DNA from: Paenibacillus taichungensis
Lineage (GTDB): Bacteria > Bacillota > Bacilli > Paenibacillales > Paenibacillaceae
Length of the DNA: 64,000 nt
NCBI RefSeq assembly: GCF_003287275.1
Contig: NZ_QEVW01000005.1
Span: forward strand, 372,001 to 436,000
Reading direction: 5' to 3'
Position 1 is the first letter of the stretch, and every line of letters begins with the position of its first letter. The position numbers and the translations under genes are program-made. Shown here in pieces: positions 35,612 through 44,322 of the stretch. The notes below the pieces were generated by a model that made no database searches, was not told where the DNA came from, and saw nothing but the letters and a program-made list of their open reading frames with translations.

Positions 35612-35644
35612 AACAAAACAAGTTATGAAAATTTTCGTTTTGTT
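35612..35644 (-). promoter_or_regulatory. Inverted repeat upstream of the LacI-family gene
   Basis: AACAAAAC (35612-35619) and GTTTTGTT (35637-35644) flank a 17-base centre containing the self-complementary GAAAATTTTC. The same ACAAAAC/GTTTTGT pair occurs before the beta-mannosidase gene, which suggests autoregulation by the LacI protein. Confidence 0.45.
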
Positions 35645-35690
35645 AGGTTGAGGATTTGTTATGGATTCTGAAACTTCCCCGGATAAATAA

Positions 35691-35739
35691 TAAAAAAAGT
35701 TCCGCCACCAGCTTCACAATGAAGTTAATGGAAGAACTC
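35691..35739 (-). terminator. Terminator of the DMT transporter gene
   Basis: Read leftward, AGTTC..CCA..CTTCA pairs with TGAAG..TGG..GAACT in a long interrupted stem, then seven T. It lies 17 bases after the stop at 35756. Confidence 0.85.
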
Positions 35740-35755
35740 TTGCTTTATTTCCAAA

Positions 35756-36703
35756 TTATACGCCCGGTGCTCCCTGATCTCCCAGTTCGGTCTGTATTGC
35801 CGTCCGCTTTCTTCGCCAGAATACCGGATAAGGGATTCTGATCTCTGTAATCAGAACACCAATGAGCATCAGTGCTGCCCCCGCATACCCTTGCAATGTA
35901 AGGGACTCTCCTTGAAAGGTAAACGCAAATGCTGCTGCAAACAGTGGTTCAAGCGAAAAGATCAGACTTGTTCGCGTTGGTGAAGCATGCCGCTGGGCCA
36001 GAGTCTGCAAAATGTAACCAATGCCGCTGCACAGTACTCCCAGACCCAGAATGGCCGCCCAGGATTGAGGTGTGTCAGGTAAACGTGGCGTCTCCAGAAG
36101 AAATGTAGCAGCCAGCCCCCACAGGGCTGCAACGCCCAGTTGAACCGTCCCCAAGGTTAGCGGATCATGTTTCGGCGTATACTTGCCAGCAATCATAATG
36201 TAGATCGCGTACATTAATGCTGCGAGAATGCAAAGGATATCCCCCATATGCAGACTAAGCTCATGTTGAAGTGTCAACAACGCGAGCCCAATTACCGCCA
36301 CAAGAATACTTATCGTTAACCGCAAGTCTGGCATTCGCCGATGCAGAATTGTCGTCAGGATGGGCACAAAGATCACTGCCAAACTGATCAAAAATCCTGC
36401 CTGGGAAGCCGTTGTGCGCTGTACTCCATAAGTGATAAATACAAAGGCTGCGAATAACGCCGTTCCCATAATAACCCCTGCTGCAAGCGTTCCTCGATCC
36501 ATTCTGAACAGTCGCCGATGGAAAAGGACAGCTGCCGCGATAAAGGCAATTCCAAACCGGAAAGCGACCAGATTCAATTCCTGCATGGACTCCAGTCCTG
36601 ATTTCATAAACAGATAGGATGATCCCCATATTACCGTTGCAAGCAGCATCTGCAAATCTGCTCTTCTTGATGCCTGACCTTGTGGTGCACGTACTCCGTT
36701 CAT
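35756..36703 (-). CDS. EamA/DMT-superfamily transporter
   Basis: A 315-residue membrane protein with ten predicted helices in two EamA repeats (first around WGSSYLFMKSGLESMQELNLVAFRF, second around ILGLGVLCSGIGYILQTLAQRHASPTRTSLIFSLEPLFAA). Such proteins export amino acids or metabolites, and the substrate cannot be told. Divergent from a LysR regulator with about 165 bases between the starts, the usual layout for a regulator controlling its neighbour exporter. Confidence 0.92.
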   Translation of the reverse strand: MNGVRAPQGQASRRADLQMLLATVIWGSSYLFMKSGLESMQELNLVAFRFGIAFIAAAVLFHRRLFRMDRGTLAAGVIMGTALFAAFVFITYGVQRTTASQAGFLISLAVIFVPILTTILHRRMPDLRLTISILVAVIGLALLTLQHELSLHMGDILCILAALMYAIYIMIAGKYTPKHDPLTLGTVQLGVAALWGLAATFLLETPRLPDTPQSWAAILGLGVLCSGIGYILQTLAQRHASPTRTSLIFSLEPLFAAAFAFTFQGESLTLQGYAGAALMLIGVLITEIRIPYPVFWRRKRTAIQTELGDQGAPGV

Positions 36704-36868
36704 CTTGCTTCTACCTTCATTCTATGTATTTTAATCTATCCAAGGCTCTGTCGAACTAACTCGCCTTGGCAAGTATAAACGATCTCTTTGCATTATAAAA
36801 ATGAATATTTATAATAGAACATATGAAATAAACTCATGTATTAAATGAAGAGAGGAACGAAATCTTTC

Positions 36869-37744
36869 ATGTCATTGGTCAAATACGAAATTTTGAATGC
36901 CGTAGTGGAATACGGCAGCCTCACCAAAGCAGCAGAAGCATTGAATATTACCCAATCAGCGGTCAGTCATGCCATCGCCAGTCTGGAGACCGAGTGTGGT
37001 TTTTCGCTGCTGAATCGCGGCCGCTCCGGTGTACGACTTACTGCCGAAGGGGAACGGATTCTGGGCTATACTCGTGAAATTCTGCGTTGGACCGAACTGA
37101 TGAACCAGGAGATTTCATTGATTCGCGGCGCCGAGATTGGAACCGTTCGTATTGGCACATTCGCCAGTGTATCCACGCAGTGGCTGCCTGGCATCCTGAA
37201 GCAATTTCGCCTCGGTCATCCCGGAATCGAAATTAAGCTGTGGGAAGGGGACTACGCAGAAATTGAAGGCTGGCTGGCTGGAGGTGCCATCGATCTTGGC
37301 TTTCTGTCCCTTGGCGACTCTTCGCCTTTTGAGACGATTCCATTACAAAAAGACAGGATGATGTGCATCCTGCCTCTGGAACATCCGCTCGCTACGGAGA
37401 AGTCTGTCTCATTTGATGTACTGCTGGAACAGCCCTTTATTTTGCCTAAATGGGGCGGTGATAACGAAATCGAACGGTTAATTCGGCAGCATGCAGCCAA
37501 ATTGAATGTCGTCTATGAAGTCGCCGAAGATCAGGCCATCATGGCAATGGTTCGAAACGGTCTTGGTATCAGTCTTTTACCTGCAATGGTTCTTCAACAC
37601 CATACGAATGAGCTCGCTCTTGTTCCACTCACAGGAGATCCTTATCGTACCATTGGCATCGCTTGCCCATCTCTCACCAATCTGTCCCCCGCTTCCCGTC
37701 GGTTCATTGAAGCGGTACAGGAATGGCTAACCCCATCGTTGTAA
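36869..37744 (+). CDS. LysR-family transcriptional regulator
   Basis: A 291-residue regulator with the N-terminal winged helix (ILNAVVEYGSLTKAAEALNITQSAVSHAIASLE) and a LysR substrate-binding domain (GTVRIGTFASVSTQWLPGILKQF; ELALVPLTGDPYRTIGIA). I prefer the ATG at 36869, which has AGAGGA about 11 bases upstream and gives the usual MSLVKYEI start; an ATG at 36845 has no ribosome site. Divergent from the DMT transporter, which it probably regulates. Confidence 0.93.
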   Translation: MSLVKYEILNAVVEYGSLTKAAEALNITQSAVSHAIASLETECGFSLLNRGRSGVRLTAEGERILGYTREILRWTELMNQEISLIRGAEIGTVRIGTFASVSTQWLPGILKQFRLGHPGIEIKLWEGDYAEIEGWLAGGAIDLGFLSLGDSSPFETIPLQKDRMMCILPLEHPLATEKSVSFDVLLEQPFILPKWGGDNEIERLIRQHAAKLNVVYEVAEDQAIMAMVRNGLGISLLPAMVLQHHTNELALVPLTGDPYRTIGIACPSLTNLSPASRRFIEAVQEWLTPSL

Positions 37745-37765
37745 TTGGTCCTCCGTTGACTCAAG

Positions 37766-38248
37766 CTATTCCCATACTCGATCCAGTTGATCTGCATAGA
37801 AACGGATGGCTCTGCTGTAGTCGTTTATTCCCTTATCCTTTGATGTATCGGCCAGTTGTACAAGCAGCCGTCTCATAGCCTCCGCATGCTCGCCCAGATT
37901 GTAGAGCACCATAGCAAGAAAAACTTCAAATTCCCGGTTCTCCGGGAATTCACTTAACCCCTTTTCAAACCAGGCCTTCGCCTGCTCGTACTGCCCCAGA
38001 GTCCGATACGTGCTGCCAAGTCCAAGTATGGCACCTGTCCTGTCCTCAACCGGAAGCCCAAGACCTAGAGCCTTCTCATAATGGGGTACCGCTTCAAGCT
38101 CCAGTCCAAGTGAATCATAAGCCCAAGCGAGCTGGTACCAAACCTGCGCATTGTCCGGTTCCTGTAATGCCAATTCCTGCAGCAGCTCTATCGCCTCCTG
38201 CATTTTCCCCTCCGTCCTCAAGAGGATAGCCTGCTGTAAATCATTCAT
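37766..38248 (-). CDS. Tetratricopeptide-repeat protein
   Basis: A 160-residue soluble protein made of about four TPR units (AIELLQELALQEPDNAQVWYQLAWAYDSLGLELEAVPHYEKAL in two units, AILGLGSTYRTLGQYEQAKAWFEKGL, EVFLAMVLYNLGEHAEAM). No other domain is seen, so it is likely a scaffold for protein contacts; the partner is unknown. GTGGAG precedes the ATG. Convergent with the LysR gene. Confidence 0.9.
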   Translation of the reverse strand: MNDLQQAILLRTEGKMQEAIELLQELALQEPDNAQVWYQLAWAYDSLGLELEAVPHYEKALGLGLPVEDRTGAILGLGSTYRTLGQYEQAKAWFEKGLSEFPENREFEVFLAMVLYNLGEHAEAMRRLLVQLADTSKDKGINDYSRAIRFYADQLDRVWE

Positions 38249-38299
38249 CTACTCCACTTCCCATTCTTCCAAAATCATTTTCCATAGTATAATTATAGC

Positions 38300-38371
38300 A
38301 AAAAAGCACCCCTAGAAGTATGGCCGGAACAACCAGAGGTTGTCCAAGTCTATTCTACAGCGTGCTTTTTT
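38300..38371. terminator. Bidirectional terminator between ctaB and the TPR gene
   Basis: AAAAAAGCAC (38300-38309) pairs with GTGCTTTTTT (38362-38371); the loop contains a smaller ACAACC/GGTTGT stem. Runs on both sides allow either direction, though both neighbours are leftward. Confidence 0.75.
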
Positions 38372-38433
38372 CATAAGATGTCTGCTACTTTGGCATCTTC
38401 ATGTTCGAACATTTCACAAAAATGATGAAACGC

Positions 38434-39291
38434 TTAGGACCAGGTTGTGTTTACCACCATTACAATGAATACAACCATGAGATAATTGACAGAGATCAGA
38501 AAGTTAACTTTTGCCCATTTCTCATTATCCTGAGTTTTCAATCCGCTTAGTGTATGAACCAACCAGATCAGACCACCAATGGCGGATACGAGCAGAAACA
38601 CAAGTCCAACGTAGTTGTAGTAATACAACAGAAATACAGCAGGAAGCAACAGAAACACGTAAGGAATCATCTGCACCTTTGTACGCTTCACACCTTTGAC
38701 TACCGGCAACAGTGGGAAACCGGCTGCACGATATTCTTCCACTCTGCGAATCCCGAGTGACCAGAAGTGAGGTGGCTGCCACAGGAATAACAGCGCAAAC
38801 AGCAACCAGGCACCTGCATCAATCTGATTGGTTACCGCACAATAACCGATTACAGGCGGCATCGCCCCCGCAATTCCACCCAATGACGTACTCCAGGTCG
38901 AGCTGCGTTTCAGCCACATCGTGTAGATCACGATATAAGCAAACCATCCAAGGAGTGCCATCCAACCGGATAACGGATTGACCAGGAAGTACAGCAGCAC
39001 AAAACCAACCACACCAAGAACAATTCCATACCCCAATACAAACTTGGGTTTAAGATGATTGATGTAATCAATCCGTTTTTTGGTACGCTCCATCTTCTGA
39101 TCCAATTCACGATCCCAGTAGTTGTTAATGACACAAGCCGAAGCGATGACCAAGGTTGATCCAATCAACACCATGAGCAGAGATATCCACGAGATATCCC
39201 ATTTTGAAGCGACCCAGAACCCTACCGCTACCGCAAACACATTCAGCCGCAAAAGTCCGGGTTTCGTTAACGCAATCATGTCTTTAAGCAT
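38434..39291 (-). CDS. ctaB: Protoheme IX farnesyltransferase (heme O synthase)
   Basis: A 285-residue membrane prenyltransferase of the UbiA superfamily that adds a farnesyl group to heme B, the first step to heme A for cytochrome oxidase. Both Asp-rich motifs are visible: NNYWDRELDQKMERTKKR on the first cytoplasmic loop and the second-loop region YTMWLKRSSTWSTSLGGIAGAMPP; PPHFWSLGIRRVEEYRAAGFPLLP is a CyoE/CtaB signature. About nine helices. AGGAGG precedes the ATG. It stands alone, without ctaA or oxidase genes, so it may be a second or displaced copy. Confidence 0.96.
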   Translation of the reverse strand: MLKDMIALTKPGLLRLNVFAVAVGFWVASKWDISWISLLMVLIGSTLVIASACVINNYWDRELDQKMERTKKRIDYINHLKPKFVLGYGIVLGVVGFVLLYFLVNPLSGWMALLGWFAYIVIYTMWLKRSSTWSTSLGGIAGAMPPVIGYCAVTNQIDAGAWLLFALLFLWQPPHFWSLGIRRVEEYRAAGFPLLPVVKGVKRTKVQMIPYVFLLLPAVFLLYYYNYVGLVFLLVSAIGGLIWLVHTLSGLKTQDNEKWAKVNFLISVNYLMVVFIVMVVNTTWS

Positions 39292-39384
39292 GAGAAGCCT
39301 CCTGAACTATGTAAAAACACCATTCCTATAATGATACATGTACATACCATGAATTACAATCTCCTTCATGAATTTGTCATAACC

Positions 39385-39426
39385 AAAAAGCATCCCTGCC
39401 GGTTCAATGGAACCGGAGGAATGCTT
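39385..39426 (-). terminator. Terminator of the secreted hypothetical gene
   Basis: Read leftward, AAGCATTCCTCCGGTTC pairs with GAACCGGCAGGGATGCTT around a short loop (two mismatches), followed by TTT. It lies 24 bases after the stop. Confidence 0.88.
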
Positions 39427-39449
39427 AACCGTTGCATTCTGATCTAATT

Positions 39450-40016
39450 TTATGGAATGTACTGCTGTACAATTTTGGTCACTTTGCCGTCCTGCACAGT
39501 GAGGTGATACGGGAATACGGACAGATCGATAATATTGGTATTCTCATACAAGGATTCGAACTTGCTGAGCGCCACTGATTCATTCCATTGAATGTTGGTA
39601 CCCGACACTGTACCATCACGATCATACAACTGCATCAACACTTCAGCATCAGCACTTACTTCTACCTTTTCCTGCTCTTTGCTATCATTAACAATATAAT
39701 AACCATCAGGAGCACCATCTATACCGGAGTCCGGATTGCGTTGTTCAAAAACTTTATCAGCCTCAGCACCTTGGTACCAGCCAATCTTGTCTACAATCAA
39801 GTACAATTTACCATCCTCATGCTGTATGTCTTCCACATACGCTGTAAACATCTCAGAGTTTGCAGCCTGCGCTTCTTTGGCAGAAGCCTGTACAGAGTCC
39901 CTGCTCCCCTCAGCGTTCGCTGGTGTAAGCAAATATGTAGCAAGTACAATCATGCCAAGCAATGCAACAGCCGCACCCAGCATTCGTAATTTCCATTGTT
40001 TCGCCGCGTTCTTCAT
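39450..40016 (-). CDS. Hypothetical exported or membrane-anchored protein
   Basis: A 188-residue protein with a basic start, one hydrophobic segment (MLGAAVALLGMIVLATYLLT) and an Ala-rich site (PANAEG) compatible with signal-peptidase cleavage. The rest is a beta-rich domain (TAYVEDIQHEDGKLYLIVDKIGWYQG, FPYHLTVQDGKVTKIVQQYIP) that I do not recognise by name. The ATG at 40016 is 11 bases after AAGGAG; a second candidate at 40025 is only two bases after it. Single gene with its own terminator. Confidence 0.8.
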   Translation of the reverse strand: MKNAAKQWKLRMLGAAVALLGMIVLATYLLTPANAEGSRDSVQASAKEAQAANSEMFTAYVEDIQHEDGKLYLIVDKIGWYQGAEADKVFEQRNPDSGIDGAPDGYYIVNDSKEQEKVEVSADAEVLMQLYDRDGTVSGTNIQWNESVALSKFESLYENTNIIDLSVFPYHLTVQDGKVTKIVQQYIP

Positions 40017-40183
40017 AGGCAGCATCTCTCCTTATTATGAACGTTACTATTCCTTAACCGGAAGGCTTTCTCTTCAAACGCTCATCTGAATATTTAATCT
40101 TTCTTTCTACTATCCCTATCATACTGGGTGTACACGCTGCAAAAGTATCAGCCAGATGAAAAATAGTTACAATAGGTGTCATC

Positions 40184-40221
40184 AAAAAGAGACCCCGAAT
40201 GCAATGGCATCCAGAGTCTCT
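40184..40221 (-). terminator. Terminator of the DUF3243 gene
   Basis: Read leftward, AGAGACTCTGGATGC pairs with GCATTCGGGGTCTCT with few mismatches, followed by five T. Confidence 0.87.
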
Positions 40222-40251
40222 GTTGGCTTAGCTTTTAGTTTCAGCTCGATC

Positions 40252-40605
40252 TTAATGATTCGGGGTTGAACCTTGTGCCAGACGCACTAGCATATGAGCC
40301 AGCATATGGCGCTCTTCCTCTTTCCCGACATTCCACAGTTCTTGCAGCAACTTCTCCTCACGGTTACGCGGCTCTTCCCGGGCAGCCAAATAGTCCGCTA
40401 CTTTCTCAGCAATTTTGGCCATCTGCTCCTCACCCAGTCCAATCGATTCTCCCATTGCAATTCGTTTGCCCAGATATTCTTTGAAGGCATCAAAATTCTG
40501 TAAAATCTGTTCCCGTTCCTCCGGTGCAATCTTATCAATCGCATTGTCTACTTTGTCCGTTGAAACTTGGCCATCTTTATGGATAACATGATTTTGTTCG
40601 TTCAT
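40252..40605 (-). CDS. DUF3243-like cytoplasmic protein
   Basis: A 117-residue soluble helical protein. The core NFDAFKEYLGKRIAMGESIGLGEEQMAKIAEKVADYLA resembles the DUF3243 family (B. subtilis YmfJ), and a C-terminal helix adds KLLQELWNVGKEEERHMLAHMLVRLA. Role unknown. The ATG at 40605 follows AAGGAGG by eight bases; the frame upstream of it lacks a ribosome site. Confidence 0.8.
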   Translation of the reverse strand: MNEQNHVIHKDGQVSTDKVDNAIDKIAPEEREQILQNFDAFKEYLGKRIAMGESIGLGEEQMAKIAEKVADYLAAREEPRNREEKLLQELWNVGKEEERHMLAHMLVRLAQGSTPNH

Positions 40606-40720
40606 CTGAAAAACCTCCTTGAGAATACTCGCTATGTGGAATGTAAGCAAAATGCTTAATCATACCAGGTTATCTATAATATAAACTTCTCACCGGAGAT
40701 TAATCAGACATTTCTATCCT

Positions 40721-41275
40721 TTATCCATCTACTGCTTCCTCAGAAATGCTTCGTAATCGCCATACTGCCAGAGCTCCCCACATATACAGTATGGCACTCA
40801 GATAAAATAATACATCGATCGTCAGCCAATCAATCAGCACACCGCCAATAATAACCGCAAATCCTGACGCGGCGGATGTCCAGAAATGATAGTTGCCTAC
40901 AGCTGATCCCCGTTGCCCAGCAACCGTATAATCGGCGAGCAGCACCCGTTCACTCATCCGCTGCATCGCATTGCATATGCCCATCATCATTTGCAGCAGC
41001 AGCACCCAGATGTAGGATATGACCCAAGGGAATGCAATCATGGCCGCGGCCATCCCTACCGAACTTACAATGAGCCACTTCTTGGCGTGTCGATCCATCC
41101 GGGAAGCGAGCCATTGTGAAGCAGCAGCCGAGCTGATTGTAAATACGGCAAAGGCAAGCCCATATTTGGAGAAGCTGTTACCCAGATTTTTGAGAAACAA
41201 AAGATAATACGGATAAATCATGCCCGAAGCGAGCGTAACAATACTTTGAGATCGAACAAGCCACTTGATATTCAT
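40721..41275 (-). CDS. Six-helix MFS-like membrane protein
   Basis: A 184-residue membrane protein with about six hydrophobic segments, equal to one half of a major facilitator. The loop between helices 2 and 3 has the MFS style (ASRMDRHAKKWLIVSS), and the second Arg-rich loop (QRMSERVLLADYTVAGQRGSAVG) fits the end of helix 4. The frame ends cleanly after helix 6. It is either a natural half-size carrier that would work as a dimer, or a remnant. Its ATG overlaps the stop of the flavin oxidase gene (ATGA), which points to translational coupling. Confidence 0.8.
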   Translation of the reverse strand: MNIKWLVRSQSIVTLASGMIYPYYLLFLKNLGNSFSKYGLAFAVFTISSAAASQWLASRMDRHAKKWLIVSSVGMAAAMIAFPWVISYIWVLLLQMMMGICNAMQRMSERVLLADYTVAGQRGSAVGNYHFWTSAASGFAVIIGGVLIDWLTIDVLFYLSAILYMWGALAVWRLRSISEEAVDG

Positions 41276-42717
41276 GGATGATTTCCTCCATACTGCTCCA
41301 TAAAATAGTTCATAAAAAGATGATTGGGGTCAACCTTTTCTTTGGCTGCAAAAAACTCACTCTTTCGTGGATAAGCCTGTTCGAATTGCTCTGAAGTTGC
41401 ATAACCTGCATAGGGCAGATAATATGTTCCGTTATATCGAAGGACGGCATCTATCAGCTGCTGCATACTGTCTTTGAACTTCCCTTGTTCTTCCTCGGAC
41501 AATGAAGCGTGAAATAAACAGACAAGACCGAACATATCCTGTGTTGCATAGGAAAGTACAGCTTCTTCATCATGCTTCACATACCTGACTGTAATGTTAA
41601 GCAGATCCAATTGCTCCTGGGATACAATCTCACCCATCTCCTGAACAAATGCGGGAAAGGCATCAACCGGAATAAAATATTCCTGCAGCAAATCATTTTC
41701 ACCGGGCTGATGATACTCCATGAAGGCAGACGCAGAAGCCATCGCATTGTTGCGGCTAATCATCTTGCCATCCTGTGACTCGAAGTACCGCTGTTGAAGC
41801 GGCCAAAACCAGGCCCGCCCCCATTCGAATTCACGGTTCAGATTGAACAGGAGTTTGCTGGGAAGCACGCCACTTTCACGTTCATCCAGATGATTATAAT
41901 CTTCCAGTGAAGCCGTTGGATCAGAGGCATAATTCAATGCGTACATCTCGTGAAAGTAGCCTTCACCGGGCTGAATTGAAATTCGGGCCAGATGCATTCG
42001 CATCATCGGGTCTCCCAGGATATTCTTTTGAAAATAAGACGGGTAGTCCTCAACCTGCACCTGCTCAGTTGTGAGACGATAGACTTCGTCATCCGTTAAC
42101 TTCAACGTAACGTCCAGAATCACGCCAAACAGTCCGTAACCCCCGAGTACAAGCGGGAAAAGCTCTGTATTCTCGCTGCGACTTACTTGCCTAATCTGAC
42201 CATCTGCCGTCAAGAGATGAAAGGAATCGACACTTTCAATTAAGGAACCTTGATGAAGCTCTCGACCGTGCGCATTCACACTGATAGATCCGCCTACAGT
42301 GAAAATATTTTGGGACTGCATATTTTTGACCGCCAGTCCATATGGGTTAATGGCTCGCTGTACGTCAGACCAGGTCGCCCCAGCCTGCACACGTACCTTT
42401 TTGGCATCGGTATTAACTTCCAGCACTTTGTTATACGAAGTCATGTCTATGACAATGCCATCTTTATAGTAGGTGTGCCCTCCCTGACTATGACGCTGCC
42501 CGGCAATCGAGATCGTTAGATTTCGCTCTCGAGCGTCCTGAAGCAATTCAACGAGCTGCTGTTCTTCATGACCTTCGACCACACGTTCAACCTTTACCGG
42601 ATGAAGGCGGCTGTAGTCGGTAATCAGATATGGATTCTGATCATCGCTATCCGTTCTCCAATATGTCCACACACATAAAGCAAGAAGTAACAGGAGCATG
42701 CTCGTTTTTTTGAACAG
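41272..42717 (-). CDS. FAD-binding (PCMH/VAO-type) oxidase with N-terminal membrane anchor
   Basis: An oxidase of about 481 residues of the GlcD/aldonolactone-oxidase type. The FAD_binding_4 domain shows TISIAGQRHSQGGHTYYKDGIVIDM, VRVQAGATWSDVQRAINPYGLAV and GGSISVNAHGRELHQG. The C-terminal lobe ends LFMNYFMEQYGG. A short hydrophobic stretch (MLLLLLALCVWTYW) near the start should anchor it outside the membrane. The start is uncertain: CTG at 42717 fits the AGGAGG site and yields a basic FKKTS before the anchor; ATG at 42699 is about 25 bases from that site; a TTG at 42762 has none. Coupled to the six-helix protein downstream. Confidence 0.88.
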   Translation of the reverse strand: MFKKTSMLLLLLALCVWTYWRTDSDDQNPYLITDYSRLHPVKVERVVEGHEEQQLVELLQDARERNLTISIAGQRHSQGGHTYYKDGIVIDMTSYNKVLEVNTDAKKVRVQAGATWSDVQRAINPYGLAVKNMQSQNIFTVGGSISVNAHGRELHQGSLIESVDSFHLLTADGQIRQVSRSENTELFPLVLGGYGLFGVILDVTLKLTDDEVYRLTTEQVQVEDYPSYFQKNILGDPMMRMHLARISIQPGEGYFHEMYALNYASDPTASLEDYNHLDERESGVLPSKLLFNLNREFEWGRAWFWPLQQRYFESQDGKMISRNNAMASASAFMEYHQPGENDLLQEYFIPVDAFPAFVQEMGEIVSQEQLDLLNITVRYVKHDEEAVLSYATQDMFGLVCLFHASLSEEEQGKFKDSMQQLIDAVLRYNGTYYLPYAGYATSEQFEQAYPRKSEFFAAKEKVDPNHLFMNYFMEQYGGNHP

Positions 42718-42846
42718 ATGAACTCCTCCTCCCCTAACACATAGCGTTTCAATTTGATTCAATTGGTTAATCGTTTACATATAGATTACAAGGATTGGAT
42801 ATGTTAAGGAACACCTTAAACATACCTGAATAAGGAGGGATTTTCC

Positions 42847-43035
42847 ATGAATGAATATAAAAAAGAGCGAAAAAACAAAGATCTTGAGCCAGGTGTTAAT
42901 ACAATTCTACACCCAGATCCGGACAATCCCGGCCCAACCGACATGATTGAAGAAGCCGTAGGAGAAATCGTAGACAATATTACCCATCCTCACAAAGGCA
43001 AAACGGCCGAGACCCGCGATACAAACAGCAAATAA
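42847..43035 (+). CDS. Small hydrophilic protein
   Basis: A 62-residue, highly charged, probably disordered protein (MNEYKKERKNKDLEPGVN, then HPDPDNPGPTDMIEEAVGEIVDNITHP). AAGGAGG stands 10 bases before the ATG and a terminator follows, so it looks real. I know no function. Divergent from the flavin oxidase gene. Confidence 0.75.
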   Translation: MNEYKKERKNKDLEPGVNTILHPDPDNPGPTDMIEEAVGEIVDNITHPHKGKTAETRDTNSK

Positions 43036-43078
43036 ATTAATTCAGTCCATCCTTATAGAAGCGGTTTACATGTAACGC

Positions 43079-43122
43079 AAAAAGTCCTCCAACCTTAGTC
43101 ATAACGGTCGGGGGACTTTAAA
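43079..43122. terminator. Terminator after the small hydrophilic gene
   Basis: AAAGTCCTCCAACC pairs with GGTCGGGGGACTTT, one mismatch, with a T-rich tract to the right. The A run at left lets it also serve the gene at 43196. Confidence 0.87.
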
Positions 43123-43195
43123 TTTTTTTCTATCGAGAGGAGCTTTTCACCATCTGCATTTGAATATGCATCTTAATCTGCTTATTAATTTGTGT

Positions 43196-44125
43196 TTAAA
43201 TCTGATTCACCTTGTTTTCCTTTTTCATCTGTTGCAATGCCTTGTGAATCCAGATCGCAGCAATCGAACCTTCGCCCATGGCAACCGTAGCTTGTTCCGC
43301 ATGCAGACCCAGATCCCCGGCAATCCATACATTAGGCGCGGCCAGCATACTACGCGGGTTGGCTTCCACGTGTTTATTATCCGCAATGACGGCTCCAAGC
43401 TGCTCTGCCAGTTCATAATGTACACGATTGCCTCCAAACGCAATGAATCCACGCTCTGACTCATAAATCTGTCCATCTTCCGTCAGTACACCCGTAATAT
43501 GACCATCTTCCATCTGTTGCACTTCTTGGACGGCGGCCTCAAGGTAACGAACTCCTGCCTCTTTCATGCTTCGATGAAGTTCAGCGGAGATTGGCGACTG
43601 CTCATGGTTGATATACAATAACTCATTGGTACGTTGAATCAAAACCATAGCCATGTTTGCACCGGCTTCGCCTGCACCCAGCAATATCGTGCGATGATCC
43701 TGAATCTCATATCCATCGCAATCCGGGCACACATATACTGTTCGTCCCAACGTAGGCCTCAATCCCGGAATGGCCGGTATCCTGTCCGTTAGTCCAGTTG
43801 CCAGTAAGACTGTTTTTGCCATATATTCAGAGCCGGAAGAGCCGAACAATTGAATCTGTTCTCCCCGGCGTCCTGCCTTAATGATACGGTCTTTCTCAAA
43901 AGACACTCCAGTCCGTTCTGCCTGCATTCTGCCTTTGGAGCGCAGCTCTTCACCAGATACTCCTTCAGGAAAACCAAGAATATTATGATAGGTTCGGCAT
44001 AACGTTGACCTGCCTTCTCCTGCGTCCACTACCAATACCCGATGGGAAGAATAACGACCCATCTGAATAGCTGCCTGAAGTCCTGCGAGTCCTCCACCTA
44101 CTATGATGCAATCATACTCTCGCAT
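43196..44125 (-). CDS. Thioredoxin-reductase-like FAD/NAD(P) oxidoreductase
   Basis: A 309-residue two-domain flavoprotein. The FAD loop is CIIVGGGLAGLQAA, the NAD(P) loop LLGAGEAGANMAMV, and the redox motif CPDCDGYE replaces the usual CATCDG, so both Cys of the CxxC are present. The C-terminal FAD motif is VWIAGDLGLHAEQATVAMGEGSIAA. It could reduce a thioredoxin or bacillithiol-linked partner, but no partner gene is near. GGAGGGAG precedes the ATG. Single gene. Confidence 0.93.
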   Translation of the reverse strand: MREYDCIIVGGGLAGLQAAIQMGRYSSHRVLVVDAGEGRSTLCRTYHNILGFPEGVSGEELRSKGRMQAERTGVSFEKDRIIKAGRRGEQIQLFGSSGSEYMAKTVLLATGLTDRIPAIPGLRPTLGRTVYVCPDCDGYEIQDHRTILLGAGEAGANMAMVLIQRTNELLYINHEQSPISAELHRSMKEAGVRYLEAAVQEVQQMEDGHITGVLTEDGQIYESERGFIAFGGNRVHYELAEQLGAVIADNKHVEANPRSMLAAPNVWIAGDLGLHAEQATVAMGEGSIAAIWIHKALQQMKKENKVNQI

Positions 44126-44245
44126 GCTCCATCTCCCTCCTATGCTTCTATCTCTTCTATGTTATTGGACAGTTCACTATCCTTCTATCCATTTACACCG
44201 TTCAACCAAAATCAAACGTGATCCATTACAACTTAGCTTTTACCA

Positions 44246-44292
44246 AAATAAAACAACCCAAACCATCCGTCTGAATAACGGTACGTTTGGGT
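44246..44292 (-). terminator. Terminator of the SLH-GH18 gene
   Basis: Read leftward, CCCAAAC..CCGT pairs with ACGG..GTTTGGG, then TTGTTTTATTTT. Confidence 0.85.
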
Positions 44293-44322
44293 CGGTTTTA
44301 GGAAGGATTATAATACCGGAAT

